Source: Erythroxylum novogranatense (lineage: Eukaryota > Streptophyta > Magnoliopsida > Malpighiales > Erythroxylaceae). Taken from it: a DNA stretch of 64,000 nucleotides. Position numbers and translations under genes: made by a program. The notes under the pieces are model-generated. The model did not search any database. It worked only from the letters and a program-made list of their open reading frames with translations, and was not told where the DNA came from. The DNA is taken from contig CM057233.1 in NCBI GenBank assembly GCA_029891385.1, positions 52,034,063-52,098,062 of the forward strand. Direction: 5' to 3'. Positions 48,590 through 60,010 of the stretch are shown in pieces (the stretch's first letter is position 1; the number at the start of each line of letters is the position of its first letter).

Positions 48590-48715
48590 GTCACTGGGCA
48601 CGCCTGGCACCTCGCTCGTCTGGGCGAGCGGTGTGACCACTCGGCCTGGGCGAGCGATGCGCCTCGCTTGCCCGCATGGGCTAGCGCCTCGCTGGGCATC
48701 TCGCTCGTCGGCATT
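48590..48715. repeat. GC-rich array of paired CGCTCG / CGAGCG motifs
   Basis: About five units such as CTCGCTCGTCTGGGCGAGCG, where CGCTCG faces CGAGCG. It is a GC-rich island in an AT-rich LTR. It adjoins a GGTCGATCGGAGGTCGGATG / AAAAAGTTATAC block like that beside other arrays here. Confidence 0.75.
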
Positions 48716-51069
48716 CGTTATACCCCTTCCAAAAGATGCAAAACCTCTTCTTTCACATAACCTATCTTTTCACACAAATGTCCAAACAATACAAATTAGG
48801 TCTCGTTGGAAAGATCTTGAAAAACCCTTTAAGTTTCATAAAGAACTTGAAATTCAAAAACACCTCTAAGGGTGTCAAAAATGCACTCAAATACACTGCC
48901 TAATCACACATTTACTACCACAGTGCATCACTTTCACAAAAATCATAACGTTTCATCCCCTTAACCAAAAATTCAAAATTTTATTACAATAAAAAGAGAA
49001 AAACAAATGCTACATCTTTCATGAACAAATTAGAAGCCAATTACATCTCTAACCAAATCAAATTCGCAAACCAAGGTTCAACCTACCCAATTTATTCTCA
49101 ACAGAAACCCAATCTGCCAAAATTCATAACTCCACATCCCTTTGGCGAAAAATTCCATACCATATAGCAATAAAAAGCTCAAACAATGTACTACAATTCT
49201 TAAGCAGGACTTCTAAGAAAATTCCAATTCAAACTAGGTCAATCCTCTCATGAAGGTGGCTGTCCTGTTAGGGTTTATGAAAACAACCTTTAACCTAAAC
49301 TATAACAAAACTTTATAAATTTATATCTAACAACCCTTACACTCACAATTTGCATAAAATATCTCATTAGAAAGATAAAACAATCCTCTACAACTTTTCA
49401 GAAGGTCATTTGAGCCAGTTTCACCCTTAACAGTCCCAAATAAATATCAGAACACAAAAAGCACAAAATCTATGCCCCTAACATTTGCACACCAAAACAC
49501 ATTTTGGACTAAATTACCACCTGAGCATTATCAGACCATAACTTGCAATCTATACATCGAAAAATATCATACTCAATGGCGTTAGAAAGATAACACATAA
49601 ATCTTAAACTTTCAGTAATACCAATTTCACAAAATCTATCTCCTTTATCCTAAAAAAATTCTCAAAGTTTTAGATCTTCAATAATGGAACCTAATTATGG
49701 ATACTGTTCATCCAGCACACATATCTCAACTTCCAAGCAAAATTCAAAACTCTTCAAGCCACAATTGGACAGAACTTCTTTCATAGGAATTCTAGCCATA
49801 CTTCTCAAGTTTAATTTAAACCAAACCTCAACTCAATAGGACAACCATGTCAAAAGTTATGAGCAAAAATCTGAACCCTACACAAAGTAAAATTTTCTAG
49901 ATTTCATATCAAACTCAACTTGTTTTCATTCCAACACCAATCCTACATCAATAAGCATCCCAATTAGTCAAGTAATCAACCTAAATTTCATCAAAACCTC
50001 ACTTAATCACCTAGCCATAAAATGACAGCACACACACAGACAATAGTCTTCTCTAAATTTCCATTCATCTAGCATCACAAAACCAAATTCAAAACACTTA
50101 CACCATTTCAAAGCCAATCCTAAAACATAATCACTCATTCATTTACATTCATCCTTAATCAATCAAGAACACATCCTACCCATTTCAACCAACACAAATT
50201 TCATGCAATTAGATGCACAAACATCACAATTTATGCATTAAATGAACAATCAAAACTTAAAATATAATCTTACCTAAACAAGCTTCAATTTCTTCCAACC
50301 CCACAATTTCTCTTCCCTTCACCATATACACGATCATCACCACTTGAAAAGGGTAGGGGGCTTAGGTTGGCTTTTGGTGAACAAAGGAGAGAAAACAAGG
50401 AAGATATAAAAGCTTTTGTGTGGGTGAAGGAGACACACGAAGGAGGAGAAGAGAAGAGACTATGTGCTTGATTAAAAAAAACAAGATTTAGGCCTCTCAA
50501 ATGGAAGCATCGTGAAAGACACTCCAAAAGGTGGTTTTAAAAGAAAGCATGCATGGTGGCATGTTTAGGCAAGTGACATGTGTCACTTGCCACATGTCAC
50601 TCTCTTGAGCCTTCACTTAATTCAGTTCCAATTTCTACTACAATTTCTCTCTAAATTTCAATGGCTCAAAGTAAAAATTCCTAAAATCATGTATCAAATT
50701 TTCTAGTGCCATTGGACAGTCATTTTCGGTACCGGAAACCAAATCAGTCCGTTACTTGTAAATTTTCCGATCCGAAAAAGGATCCCGAAAAATTTTCAGA
50801 AAAATTTCTAAATGTTTCCAAAAATGTAAAATGCACATAAATCACTCCAATTTAATTTTTCAAGTACAAATAACATATGTTTCACAATAAATACATATGC
50901 CGGAAAATGTCATGAATGCATGTACAAACATGTGCATATACAAAAATTACAATTTATGCATATATGGAAGCCATACTGGGCATGACCATGCCGAGATATG
51001 TTCACACTCTCATATCCCATTCCAAATTACCATTTTACCCTTCCCATCGGGATGGGATGTTACAATTTC

Positions 51070-51769
51070 TTATGGAGTTCTTGTGAATGTAAAACGTACT
51101 AATCTATTTAGGGATATGAAACATTTGAGATAGGGTGACATTGTATCCCTTTACCTCTTCATTCTATATACAAAATTATTCACTTGACCAATTGATCATT
51201 CCATTAAGTAGGATAGAGGTTTCAAATTTCATTCAAAATGTAAGAAGCTAAACCTTTTCAGCCTAACATTTGCTGATGACTTGCTCTTACTCCTAAGAGT
51301 TGATGACAAATTAGTGTGCACTCTTATATTAGCCTTGAACATATTCAAACTATTATCTGGTTTAACCATTAACATAAGTAAAAGCTACATGTTTGTTTCA
51401 TCATGTGCAAAGAACATTGTTCCCTGGTTATCCTCAATTATAAATCTATAGCTCAAGAATCATCCTTTCTCTTATTTAGGATTTCTAATCATAACCAAAA
51501 GAATAAGATATGGAGAGTGTTTACCCTTATTTGTGAAAGTAAAGAGGAGTAGCAGTTAGTACAACAAATCACTCTTTTTTAAAAAAGTATAACTAATTAA
51601 CTCTATGCTTAACTCCTTACATATCTACTAGTCATCACACATTTTTCTCTCTAAAAGGCTTATCAAAACCATTGAAAAGATGTTAAAAAGCTTTCTATAG
51701 TTAGGTCATCTAAACAAAAAATGATTTGACCAAATCAAATGGATAGAAGTATGTATACCAAGGAAAGCA
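51070..51769 (+). pseudogene. LINE fragment: reverse transcriptase core to thumb region
   Basis: Translation gives HLR-GDIVSLYLFIL (canonical GLRQGDPLSPYLF), then FADDLLLL at 51269-51290, LSGLTINISKS near 51355-51390, and YLGFLIITKRIRYGECLPL near 51474-51530. It ends WIEVCIPRK near 51740-51765, where plant L1 RTs usually continue VCLPKKEGGLG. The ORF is cut at 51770 by another LTR. The FADD active site survives but stops are frequent. Confidence 0.88.
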
Positions 51770-52737
51770 TGTTAGACCCCAAATTTTTTTAATGATGTCT
51801 TTAAGCATTAATTGTGTTAATTATGTGTTTATGCCTTAGTTTGATTTATTTGGGAGTATTATTGGATAATTAAGGTTTAATTGTGATTAAGTGAGAATTA
51901 AAAGGGTAAAAAGTTATGAGGGTATTTTAGGGAGAATCCTTAAGTTGGATAGGTTAAAGCTTTGTTAGGAAGGGCATGATGGTCTTTGACTTAGGCTTAA
52001 AAGAGTGAGAAAGAAAATAGAAAGAAGGAAAAGAAAAGATAGAAAGAAGGAAGAAGAAGAGAAGTGTCGTAGGTGGAGGAAGAGAGAAGAGAAGAGAGTT
52101 TTGTGATTTCAGCGATTTCCGACCGATTTGAAGTGATTTTCGGGTAAGTTCTGCTTATGTTAAAATTTTTATGGTTAGATTTTAACCTAGAGAATGTTGA
52201 ATGTAGGAACTCGAAGGATTAGGGTTTTTAGGGCTAAAATGGTTAGATCTCTTGGGTTGATGCGTTTGTGATTGATTTTGAGTTGCTGTTGAGTTAAAAA
52301 TATAGTTTAAGACTTGATCTAAGGTTTAGATGTGTTGTATTTGAGTTTGGGAAGGGATTGAAGTTGGAAAATGCTGGAAATCGGGTTTCGGAGTCGAGCT
52401 CCAGACCTGCACGTCACGACTTGTGTATAAACACGCCGCGACGTGGCGTTCGTCGCGACGTATAATAATTAAACTCATCGCGACGAGCGGGGAAGCATTC
52501 GTCGCGACGTGCGAAGGAGGCACGTCACTACGTGCAAGAGGAGCGTTCGTTGTGACGTGCGAGGAAGGCTCGTCGCGACGTACGAAGAAGTTTGGCTCGC
52601 CGCGACGAACGTCCAATTTTCTAAAGGAGATTTTTGGGCATATCTTGAGTTGTAGATGTCCAATTGAGGTGATTTTAGATTCGTTGTGATCTAGAAATAG
52701 AGGGCTACAAGTTTTATGAAGAAGGGAAGTTCAGAAT
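51770..52737 (+). mobile_element. Gypsy-type LTR fragment inserted in the LINE
   Basis: Starts TGTTAGACCCCAAATTTTTT right after LINE coding sequence, a typical plant Gypsy LTR start. It contains a purine-rich stretch (52010-52090) and a TCGCGA palindrome array (52415-52612). After that comes GGGCATATCTTGAGTTGTAG then ATGTCCAATTGAGGTGAT. It is cut at 52738 by the next Gypsy element, and the rest lies outside the window. Confidence 0.7.
52415..52612. repeat. Palindrome array, core CGTCGCGACG
   Basis: About nine units of 20-30 bases built on the perfect palindrome CGTCGCGACG (exact at about 52450, 52499 and 52571), with variants CATCGCGACGAGC, CACGTCACTACGTGC, CGTTGTGACGTGC and CGCCGCGACGAACG. 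Spacers are often GTGCGAAGGAGG-like. It is very CpG-rich compared with its surroundings. Confidence 0.88.
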
Positions 52738-55700
52738 TGTAACATCCCCTCTCCTATAGGAAGGGTATTTTAGTAATTGGGACGGGTTCGGGATATTAAA
52801 TTATATCTCGGCATGCACATACAGCATATAGCCTCTATAATTACTGATTTGTTGCACATGCTCATAGTATACATGCATTCATGTCATTTTCCGGCTTAGG
52901 GTTGAAATTGAACTTCTGTATGAAATTAATGGGATAATCGAGTTTGGAAAATTATTTGGATTGCACCATAAATTGTTTTACATTTTTAGGGATTTTTAGG
53001 AATTTTTCTGGATTTTTCCGGAGACAATTCTCGGACCGGAAAAATCGTCAATTGGCGAATCGGTCGATTTTCGGTAGCAAAAATCGCTACCTAATGGCAC
53101 AGTAATATGGGGTATATTATTTTGGGACTGAAAGTAGGGTCATTAGAGTTAAATGGAGTAACATTTTAGACTGGATTAAACAATTGATAATTTGACTTTT
53201 CTTTAATTTTGGAACCAATCATATTTTGCCATCTTTTGCTATCATTAATTGCTCCTTTACCATCTCCCACGGTTATGTCTTAAGGAATAGAAGTAGAGAA
53301 TTGTTTTAAATGCTAAAAACTCCTCCTCCACCGAAAACCCACTTCCTTTACATCTCCTTTGATTTTTCTTTTTGTTTCTCTCTTAAGTCACCTTCCTCCA
53401 AACATTCAAGGATTCTCCTACTTCTACTAACATCCAACAAGCTCGTGACTCTTCATGAAGAGGGTAAGATTTTTAGAAAGCATAGGAAAGAATTGAAGGG
53501 AAGAGAAGGGAGGAAAAGCTAATAGGTAAGTTCTTTAATTCTTATGTTTAATGATGTTGTTAGCATGACTTGCATGTCATGGTTGGTAGAAGCTTTGAAT
53601 GAGAGGTTGGGAGCATCTAGTATGTTTAGGGATGCATGATATTGATGTATTTTATTGCTTGGATTAATGGGTATAAGGTTAGGGTTATGGATGAATTAAA
53701 AGTAGTATGATAGAAGTGATTATGGCTTAATTTTAAATGGAATATGGATAATTATTTGAGTATTTGAATTGAGGAATTTAGTGCTGCCAATTTTTCAGTA
53801 TTAGCCCTAGTATATGTATGACTGTAGAAATATTTAATTTGTATTTATTTGGATGTCAAGTGATGTGAAAAAGGCATTGCAAGTGGTTGAACTAAGGTTA
53901 ACCTTAAATCTGGAAAATTGGAATTAGAATTGATGTTACTGTTTTGTTCATAAGTTATTGTGTAGTAATGAAAATGAGGTAAGGTCAGTGGCCACTGAAA
54001 CTTTGGGATGTTGGCTTCAATTTAGTGTGAAATAGGTGTTGTTGAATTTCAATGATAGAAGGGTGAATTTTTGCATGGAAAGTTACTGTCCCAATTGCCT
54101 GTGAACAGTAACCGCAACCATGACATCTGAGTTTTGTTGATTTTTATGAATTAATTGAGATGGAATTAGGGAAAATGGTCTCCATGGAAGTTGTAGCATA
54201 TTGAATTATCTTTCCATTGCTACTGATCTTGCTATTTTTAGAATTTTATATTGGGAGATATGAATTGATTACTAATGACTGGTTTTGAGCATTTTGGATG
54301 AAACCTAGCTTAAGTGTGATTTTGTGAGTTTACTGATTGGAGGCAATTTTAACATTTTATGTGGACTGAATTGGTGTGAGTGAGCTTCTGAAAAGTTGTA
54401 GAGGAAGAGATTACCTTGAAATGAGATATGGTGTGTAATTGTTAGAAGTCAGAATTGGGAGTTATGATTTTTCAAAAATGAACCCTACATTAGGTTATGA
54501 ATGGCTGATCATAACAGTAGATTCCATAACAGTTTTGAAATTGATAGAGATCGAATTGGATGATTAGTGCTTCATGAAAAATGAAGCTTATGATGTTATC
54601 TTTACAGGGATATAAAGTTCTGATTTTATTGACTTGTATACTGGAAGTTATGCTTCTTGTAAGGTTACTGCCCAAATTGAAGGATTTCAGGGACAGTAAC
54701 ATTAGATGAATTAATTGACTTGTTTAGAAATATAATTTGATGTTGGATTGTTCATGAAAGTTGTTGAGGACATTGTGAACTTATTGACCATATTTTTGTG
54801 GTAATTTATTACTGAAGAATCAGTGAGTTATGAAATTGCCAATGTACTGCCCTGTGTTAATGGGAATTGAGTAGGCAGAAGATTTGATGGGATATTTGAC
54901 ACCCTTAGGGTTGGAATTGATTTTTATGGTCTTCTTGAGAATTGTAGAGCTTTTCATAAGCTTTCCAACAAGGTATAGTCTGCATTTTTCAGAAATGTGT
55001 AGAAAGAGTTATGGGTGTTGGAAGTTTGGTTGGAAATCAGAAAAAAAAAAAGGGGGGAAATAAGGGTTAGTTATATAAATATAAATTGTTGAGTTTTGGT
55101 TTCTTTCGTGAATAACTTTCCCGTCCGACGTCCGATTGACCTGATTCCAGAGGCATCAGATTCGTTGAATGTTTAATTTCATTTTATGAGAAAATGGGAA
55201 TTTTTAGACGGGAATTTGACGTAGCCTATTGACTTTAAACATGTGAACCATCGTTTTATTTAATTGGGGACCTATAGAGTCCGATTAGGCACCGTCACGC
55301 CTATAGATTTCTAATTTTGATAGAATTTTATTATCGGAAAATATTGGATTAGGGCGGGATTGCCATGAACATGCATTATACAGTTCTTCGATTTCATGTG
55401 CATTATTTAGTCATTTCAAGTATACCGATGGTAATGGCTATTCATTTAATGTCTATAGAGGTTCAAGTGGACCGTCGTTCCACGGACTTGGCAGAGACTT
55501 CCGTCACTAGCGTGGAAGTTATTAGGTGAGTAACCTAATTGGTTATTCCAATCTATGTGTTAACGTGGTTTGATTGCCTACGGGAATACATGAATTATTG
55601 TTGTAAATTGATTGCCTACGGGATTACGTGGATTAAGGCGTGAATTGATCGCCTACGGGATTATGTGGTTATATATGGCCCAATTGATCGTGAAATAAGC

Positions 55701-56564
55701 ATTAGGCAACTGTTAATTGGATTGTATGATTATATTGTGTATTTGGACCGTATTACCATGTTTATCGATATGGGACATGTGCATTCATGCACAATCGCAT
55801 CACATCGTTAAAGGAAAATTGTGAACCGAGACGCCATCAGATCAACCGAGCCTAGAGCTCGATATACTGAACCGAGCCTCGAGCTCGATGGGAGATAATT
55901 CTCCCCAGACGCGTCTATACTGATCACTGTTATGCGCTCGGTCACAATCTGAAATGAATCAAAAAGAGTCACATGTGCATTGCATCTTGAACTAAACATT
56001 TGACAATGTTATTATTTGCTGATATTTACCGTCGTGGATGAATTACTATTGTGTTTTGTATAACATCGAGTGTATCTTGTTACATGCTTATATGATGCAT
56101 GAATTGGGAGAACCATCGATGATGGTTTCTCATTGAGTTCGCAAACTCATCCAAAATTGCAATTATTTTTCGTGCATAAGCATGATGATAGCTCCTCGGA
56201 CCGTAGAGTCAGATCTTGTGGATTGGTGATAGAAGCAATGGCTCAAAGGTCGGTCACCGGGCTTTCTTTTGGAGACTTATAGTTAGATTTGTTTCTTATG
56301 CAAGATGCAAGATGATACTTAATGTGCGATGTTTGGATCATGTAAATTAAAAGTCTTGACAGCTTGTAAATTATTGAGTTTTAAGTGAATGAAACGGAAT
56401 CCAATTTGGTTTTAAAAAGTAGTCAATTTCTTATTACTGTCTTATGATTGTGATGCCATGAGGAGTGTAGCGGTTGTTGTCAGTAGTGGTCTCTTGTCGT
56501 GGGATATTTATCGGAATGACCTACGGGCGTTCCAGTGGATACCCTATGGTAAGGGGGCGCTACA
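52738..56564 (+). repeat. 5' LTR of the Tekay-like Gypsy
   Basis: Begins TGTAACATCCCCTC and ends AAGGGGGCGCTACA, 3.83 kb. It is related to the solo LTR at 46649-51064. Tandem repeats: three units of GATTGCCTACGGGAWTA (55571-55670) and two of ACCGAGCCT(A/C)GAGCTCGAT (55837-55892). The site corresponding to the GC-rich palindrome array of the solo LTR has instead a poly-A/poly-G run near 55042-55060. Confidence 0.85.
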
Positions 56565-56569
56565 TTTGG

Positions 56570-56581
56570 TGGTATCAGAGC
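56570..56581 (+). promoter_or_regulatory. Primer-binding site of the Tekay-like Gypsy
   Basis: TGGTATCAGAGC, five bases after the LTR end, complementary to initiator tRNA-Met. Confidence 0.9.
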
Positions 56582-56599
56582 ATGGTTTGGCATCTTTTG

Positions 56600-59500
56600 G
56601 GAATAGTAACAATATAGGTATGAATCGGATGGAACTATTGGAACTGATCAGAATTTTTGTTTGTTTTAGGTCTTCTGCATTAGGTGATCAGGTTGAGCAG
56701 CCAGCTGACCAAGGATCAGTGGGAGCAAGTAGAGAGTCGTCTATGCCTTGTACTGAGGATCTGCCTCCTCGCGTTTCCGTGAGACGGGAGAGGAGGTATG
56801 ACTTCTTCGCAAGCGAAGAGGTCAGAGATTTTATGGCGATCTGAGACCCGTGACCGAGGCTGAGGGATGGTTGGAGAGGACGGAGAGAGTCTTCGACCAG
56901 ATGGACTGTGAACCTGATGAGAGGGTCGATTATGCGGTATCACCATTGCGGGGCCCAAATATATAGTGGTGGAAGATCGTGCGAGCGGTACCACCAGGCC
57001 TTGCTTACTGTCATGGGCTGAGTTTTGAGGGCCTTCAGGGATAATTATATGCCCAAGGTCTACCTTGATATGAAAATGCAGGAGTTTCTGGAACTGAAGC
57101 AGGGACGGATGTCGGTGGCAGAGTATGAGGTGAAATTCAATGAGTTGATAGATTATGCCACAGTGATGGTCCCGACTGAGGCTGATAAGTGTCGGAGGTT
57201 CGAGAATGGCCTCAACACTGAGATTCGTACCAGGTTGGCTCGGTCGGACATGGGGACATTTATTGAGTTGAGAGCTGCCGCTAGAGTGGAGCAGCTGATG
57301 AGACAGAGGCAGGCTGAGATTGGGTCCCGGGGTAAGCGGCCCAGTGAGAGTCAGGGCAGCTCTGGCAGGAGCTTTAGTGGCGCTTGAGCGGGACTTTCAG
57401 TCTCCGGAGGTTCGAGACAGTCTGGTTTTGAGCAGAGGGGGAGATTTGGACCGACTGGTAGTGGTAGTGGCAGGGGCTCTGGACAGATTTCCCCAGTGTG
57501 CCCGCATTGTGAGAGGAAACACAGTGGGGAGTGTTGGTGGATTACTGGAGCCTGCTTGAGGTGTGGCTCGACGAGACATCGGTCGTGGATTGCCCGATAC
57601 ATTGAGAGTTCAACTTCTTTGGTAGTGGACGAGTCGGGAGTAATCTGTTGCATGCAGAGTAGAGTGGGTGGATCCCACGGAGGGGCCGAGGTAGAGGCCG
57701 TGGTAGAGCCGAGGGTCCTTTGTGAGGACCGAGGGTCAGGCAGCCACCACAGCCCCAAAGCGAGTATCGCCATGACGCTGACAGAGGCCTGTGATTCCCC
57801 TGATGTTGTAGCTGGTATGCTTCTCCTTTCTGATATTGAAGCATTTGCTCTGCTGGATCCTGGATCCACACATTCCTTTATTGCACCTCATATGGCATGT
57901 AGATTGCATGGGGATAGGGAGATGTTACAGTATGGGCTGGAGGTCAGTACACCTCTAGGTACTACTACTGCATTAGGAGAGGTCTGTAGGGGATGCTCGA
58001 TCCAGATTGATCAAGCAGTATTGAGGGCAGACCTTATAGTATTGCCGCTGAGAGAGATCGATGTGATTCTGGGGATGGACTGGCTGACGGCCCATAGGGC
58101 TATCATGGACTGCTATACCAAGGAGGTTGTGTTGGAGTCTCTGTTCACCTAGAGCGTTGTTCGAGGAGTTAGTCAGCAAAGCCGGCCGGATGATCTCTTT
58201 CCTTAGTGCCACGAGATTGATGCAGGAGGTCATGAGGCATATCGGCTCATGTGGTTGACACCGAGTTGAGCAGAGGCTCCAGGATATTCCGTGGTTAGGG
58301 AATTTCAGATGTGTTTCTGATGAGTTACCGGTTTGCCACCGGATCGGAGACGGAGTTTACTATTGACCTCGTTCAGTCTCGCTCTTATATCTATACCTCC
58401 ATATAGGATGGCACCTGTGGGCCGAGGGAGTTGAAGGCTCGATTCAGGAGTTGTTGGAGAAGGGTTTATCGGACCCAAAGGTCTCACCATGGGAGCTCCA
58501 GCTTTATTTGTGAAGAAAAGGATGGGACTTTGAGGTCGTGCATCGATTATAGGCGGTGAATCGGTGATCAGAAGAACAAGTACCCACCGCCTAGGATTGA
58601 TGACTTGTTTGATCGATTCGAGGAGCTCAGTATTCACCAAGTTAGATCTGCGATCTGGTTACTATCGATTGAAGATTGCGAGGCCGATGTGCCTAAGAGT
58701 GCATTCGGAGCGGTATGGGCATTTCGAGTTTCTAGTGATGCCGTTTGGGTTGACTAATGCCCCGCAGCTTTTATGGCCTTGATGAATAAGGTATTTCAGC
58801 CCCACTGGATCGGTTTGTTATTGTTTTCATTGATGACATTTTGGTGTATTCGAGGAATAGACAGGAGCATAGTGAGCATTTGAGGATTGTGTTACGATTT
58901 ATGAGGAGAGATAGCTTTATGCCAAATTCAGCAAATGTGAATTTTGGCTGGATCAGTGATCTTTTGGGGCACATAGTATTTGGAGAGGGTATTCAGGTGG
59001 ATCCGAGTAAGGTGGAGGCGCAGTGCTGAAGTGGGAAGCTCCTAGGAATGTGCCGAGATTCGAGTTTTCTCGGATTGGTGGTTATTACGGAGGTTTGTCG
59101 AGGGGTTCTCATTGATCTCAGCCCCTCTGACAAAACTTCTGAGGAAGAATGTGCCATTCAGGTGGACCGAGGAGTGTCAGAAGAGTTTTGAGGAGTTGAA
59201 AGATCGGTTGACTATTGCACCGGTGTTGGCTATTCCATCTGGACCGGAGGATTTGAGGTGTCAAATGATGCATCACATCGAGGATTGGGGTGTGTTACGA
59301 TGCGGCATGGTAGGGTCATTGCCTATGCCTCGAGACAGTTGAGGTCTCATGAGGTAACTTATCCTGCTCATGATTTAGAGCTAGCAGCGGCTTGTATTTA
59401 CCATCAAGATTTGGAGGCATTACATATGGTGAGATCTTTCAAATCTTCTTGACCATAAGAGTTTGAGATATTCTTGAGCGGAGGGAGTTAAATTTGAGAT

Positions 59501-59915
59501 GCAGGAGGTGGGCTGGAGTTGTTGAAGGACTACGATTGTACTATCGAGTATCATCCTGGGAAAGCCAATGTGGTGGCAGATGCTCTGAGTAGGAAGTCAC
59601 ACACTAGTACAACTCAGATTCAGGCAATGAGGTTGCCTAATCTGATTCAGTTGAGGGCTTTGAATGTGCAGTTGAATCTGGAGCACGATGGAGTATTATT
59701 GGCTACATTGAGACTGAGACCGATGCTACCGGGCGGATCGGAGAGTTCGTGGATAAGGATCCTGTTATGGTGAGACTGATTGAGAAAGTGAAAGCTGATT
59801 CGAGATCTGAGTTTGATGTGAGGGATGAGACTTTATGGATGAGACAGAGACTTTGTGTGCCTGATGTGGATGATCTGAGGCGAGAGATACTGGAGGAGGC
59901 TCACATGGCCACATA
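56600..59915 (+). pseudogene. Gypsy gag-protease-RT-RNase H-integrase start (pseudogene, part 1)
   Basis: Gag at 56840-57390 (AEGWLERTERVFDQMD; LRAFRDNYMPKVYLDMK; ELKQGRMSVAEYE). Zinc fingers at 57495-57590 (CPHCERKHSGEC, then CLRCGSTRHRSW with the last Cys lost). Aspartic protease at 57800-58150 (LLDPGSTHSFIAP; DVILGMDWL). RT at 58380-59020, from PPYRMAP through [15 protein letters not shown] to FIDDILVYSRN (FIDD at 58826-58837). RNase H at 59110-59600 ([33 protein letters not shown]). Integrase zinc-binding region starts at 59860 (DDLRREILEEAHMATY) and breaks at 59915. Frameshifts and in-frame stops are present throughout, so autonomous activity is unlikely unless they are sequence errors. 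Confidence 0.92.
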
Positions 59916-60010
59916 TGTTGGATCCCGTTTCCGAAATCCAACTATGCATACAGATTCCCTCATACGAACGCATGATTCCTTATAAACTCTTCTTGCTCTG
60001 ATACCATAAA
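59916..60010 (-). other. Extra leader copy beyond the 3' LTR, with inverted terminus
   Basis: Matches the PBS-leader region at 62053-62145 (ATGCATACAGATTCC through GCTCTGATACCATAAA). The outermost 20 bases (59920-59939) are the exact reverse complement of the corresponding bases in the internal copy (62054-62073). The outer border (TGTTGGATCC on the plus strand) still gives TG...CA ends. Confidence 0.85.

Larger units (their letters stand above)
46649..51064 (-). mobile_element. Gypsy (Tekay-like) solo LTR, 4.4 kb
   Basis: Ends are TGTAACATCCC and GGGATGTTACA (perfect 11-base inverted ends), flanked by AGTTC (46644-46648) and ATTTC (51065-51069), a target duplication with one mismatch. LINE RT sequence resumes immediately after. 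On the minus strand its start (TGTAACATCCCATCCC, then ATATCTCGGCATG) resembles the 5' LTR at 52738, so the two are related and in opposite orientation. Roughly 60-base tandem repeats lie at 47395-47515 (CATTAATCGTTGAGCC) and a palindromic GC-rich array at 48590-48715. No gag-pol and no second LTR. Confidence 0.85.

Noticed and set aside
56458..56844. 128-codon open frame starting in the Gypsy LTR
   Set aside because: It begins inside the LTR and crosses the LTR end and PBS; only its last part overlaps the gag reading frame. Treated as part of the gag pseudogene region, not a separate gene.
57351..57869. 172-codon open frame on the minus strand
   Set aside because: It is antisense to the Gypsy zinc-finger and protease regions, whose plus-strand motifs are clear.
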